64,000 bases of DNA from assembly GCA_035610835.1 (NCBI GenBank), contig CM069447.1, positions 17,813,992 to 17,877,991 on the forward strand, read 5' to 3'. The DNA is from Ophiura sarsii (Eukaryota; Echinodermata; Ophiuroidea; Amphilepidida; Ophiuridae). Positions 63,000-64,000 of the stretch are shown in pieces. A program made the translations under genes and the position numbers. Each line of letters starts with the position of its first letter. The first letter of the stretch is position 1. The notes under the pieces are model-generated. The model had not been told where the DNA came from. It ran no database searches and saw only the letters and a list, made by a program, of their open reading frames with translations.

Positions 63000-64000
63000 G
63001 TGGGGGACGTGAGGGGGGGGGGAAACGTGTTGGTGGGGTGGGGCAAGAAATCAATTTTTGCGAAAAATATATTTTTGAGTTCGCGCGTCCGTGAAAATGT
63101 TAGCATTCATTAATGCAACAAAGCCTTGTTAACTGAATTTAGGCTAAAAGTATGTAATTTTAATACTAAATTAAACATTTTCGATTGGTTGTGGTCCAAA
63201 TGGGGTAGGGCTTGAGTGAGCTGACTGGGCTTGGGAGGGTAAAGGTCGTGACCAGGTGACTGGGGGTTAATTACGTTCTACGTCTTACGTAGCAGTCATG
63301 ATATTTTTAATAATTGTATTTTATTTTATTTTATTTTTCGTATAAATCTATACGCAACTGAGAAGACGCTGAAATCTAGAATATGTACAATAATGTAGCC
63401 TGATGATCGTCGTGATGCAGTAAGCACGGCGTGAAACACAGTGTAGCCAATGTAAATTGTGTTTATTACCATTTTATATAAAATAATTTAGTATAGAATA
63501 TGATACAAAATCATAGATAACTCACATTCTGTTAGTTTCTTGTCAACAGTCACTTGTACATGTAGACATTTTCCAAGTATATCCAAACATACAAATGCGT
63601 AGTCCTTGTTATCGGCGATAGTTTTACCAATCGTCCGTTATGACAAGACTTCTCATTCATTTCCCATTTGATCTTGGTAATGAAGACACTCTCGGTGACT
63701 ATCTGTGGTTGTATGGATTTCGATGATGGTATAACCAGGGAGGTGTCAACACCTCCCTGGTATAACATTGGATCATCAGACGATAAACCACCGTGATGTT
63801 ATCTTGACGAAAGCTAATGACCAAATGATACACCTGACTGATCAGTTAAAAGAACTGCAGATTATGCTAATTCCTTTATATCAACTATTAATTTTGTGTT
63901 GTACCACATTATATAACTAAAGTAGCTCATGGGTCATGGCTTGTTAACTTTAAGGAGATTGTATTTAGGGCGTCATGCTTCTGGTCACCATGATTATTAT
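63000..64000. other. No gene seen
   Basis: The expected P-loop exons of the NACHT gene are not recognisable here. A minus-strand stretch at 63,530-63,720 has two overlapping open frames but no domain. Confidence 0.4.
63736..63763. repeat. Perfect palindrome ACCAGGGAGGTGT / inverse
   Basis: Two 13-bp arms with a 2-bp centre. The same arm occurs in the hairpin at 44,162-44,200. Confidence 0.7.

Noticed and set aside
63530..63768. Minus-strand coding-like stretch (KIKWEMNEKSCHNG, then YAFVCLDILGKC in another frame)
   Set aside because: Needs a frameshift or an unsupported splice and resembles no family I know.

Overview
This is a window of animal nuclear DNA. The genes are split by GT...AG introns, there is no bacterial operon layout, and the non-coding DNA is AT-rich and packed with small transposons. 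A tandem family of secreted fibrinogen-domain proteins next to a NACHT/TPR (nephrocystin-3-like) gene, plus many fold-back elements and long G tracts, suggests a marine invertebrate deuterostome such as an echinoderm or hemichordate. That assignment is inference; nothing in the window fixes the species.

Left part, about 1-21,235, plus strand. Three tandem copies of an 8.2-8.6 kb unit each carry one apparently intronless gene for a secreted fibrinogen-related protein (76-1440, 8332-9435, 16915-18288). All three have a signal peptide, a run of 7-residue repeats (about 21, 8 and 20 heptads) and a C-terminal fibrinogen-like domain. The flanks are homologous over kilobases. They differ mainly by insertions of short transposons that still show target duplications and, in a sister unit, the matching empty site.

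Right part, about 22,054-58,862, minus strand. Eleven exons with compatible splice phases join into about 1.6 kb of coding sequence. It covers the end of a NACHT-type NTPase module, a winged-helix-like segment and TPR repeats. Neither the 5' exons (P-loop) nor the 3' end is visible. Two exons have local tandem copies of themselves: four near-perfect in-frame partial copies at 49.56-50.20 kb, and a decaying series at 22.37-23.58 kb. A small transposon sits directly at the splice donor of the last visible exon.

The introns and the 59-64 kb flank hold a 4.1 kb satellite (38.4-42.6 kb) with a 543 bp higher-order period, a second 110-130 bp tandem repeat (25.4-26.6 kb), tRNA-derived SINEs, two 3' LINE remnants, and many fold-back elements flanked by TTAA, TA or 8 bp duplications. 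I see no convincing other protein gene, rRNA gene, functional tRNA gene or CRISPR array. The two gene sets lie on opposite strands and point toward each other: secreted recognition-type lectins on one side, an intracellular STAND/TPR protein on the other. A shared role in immunity is possible but is inference.
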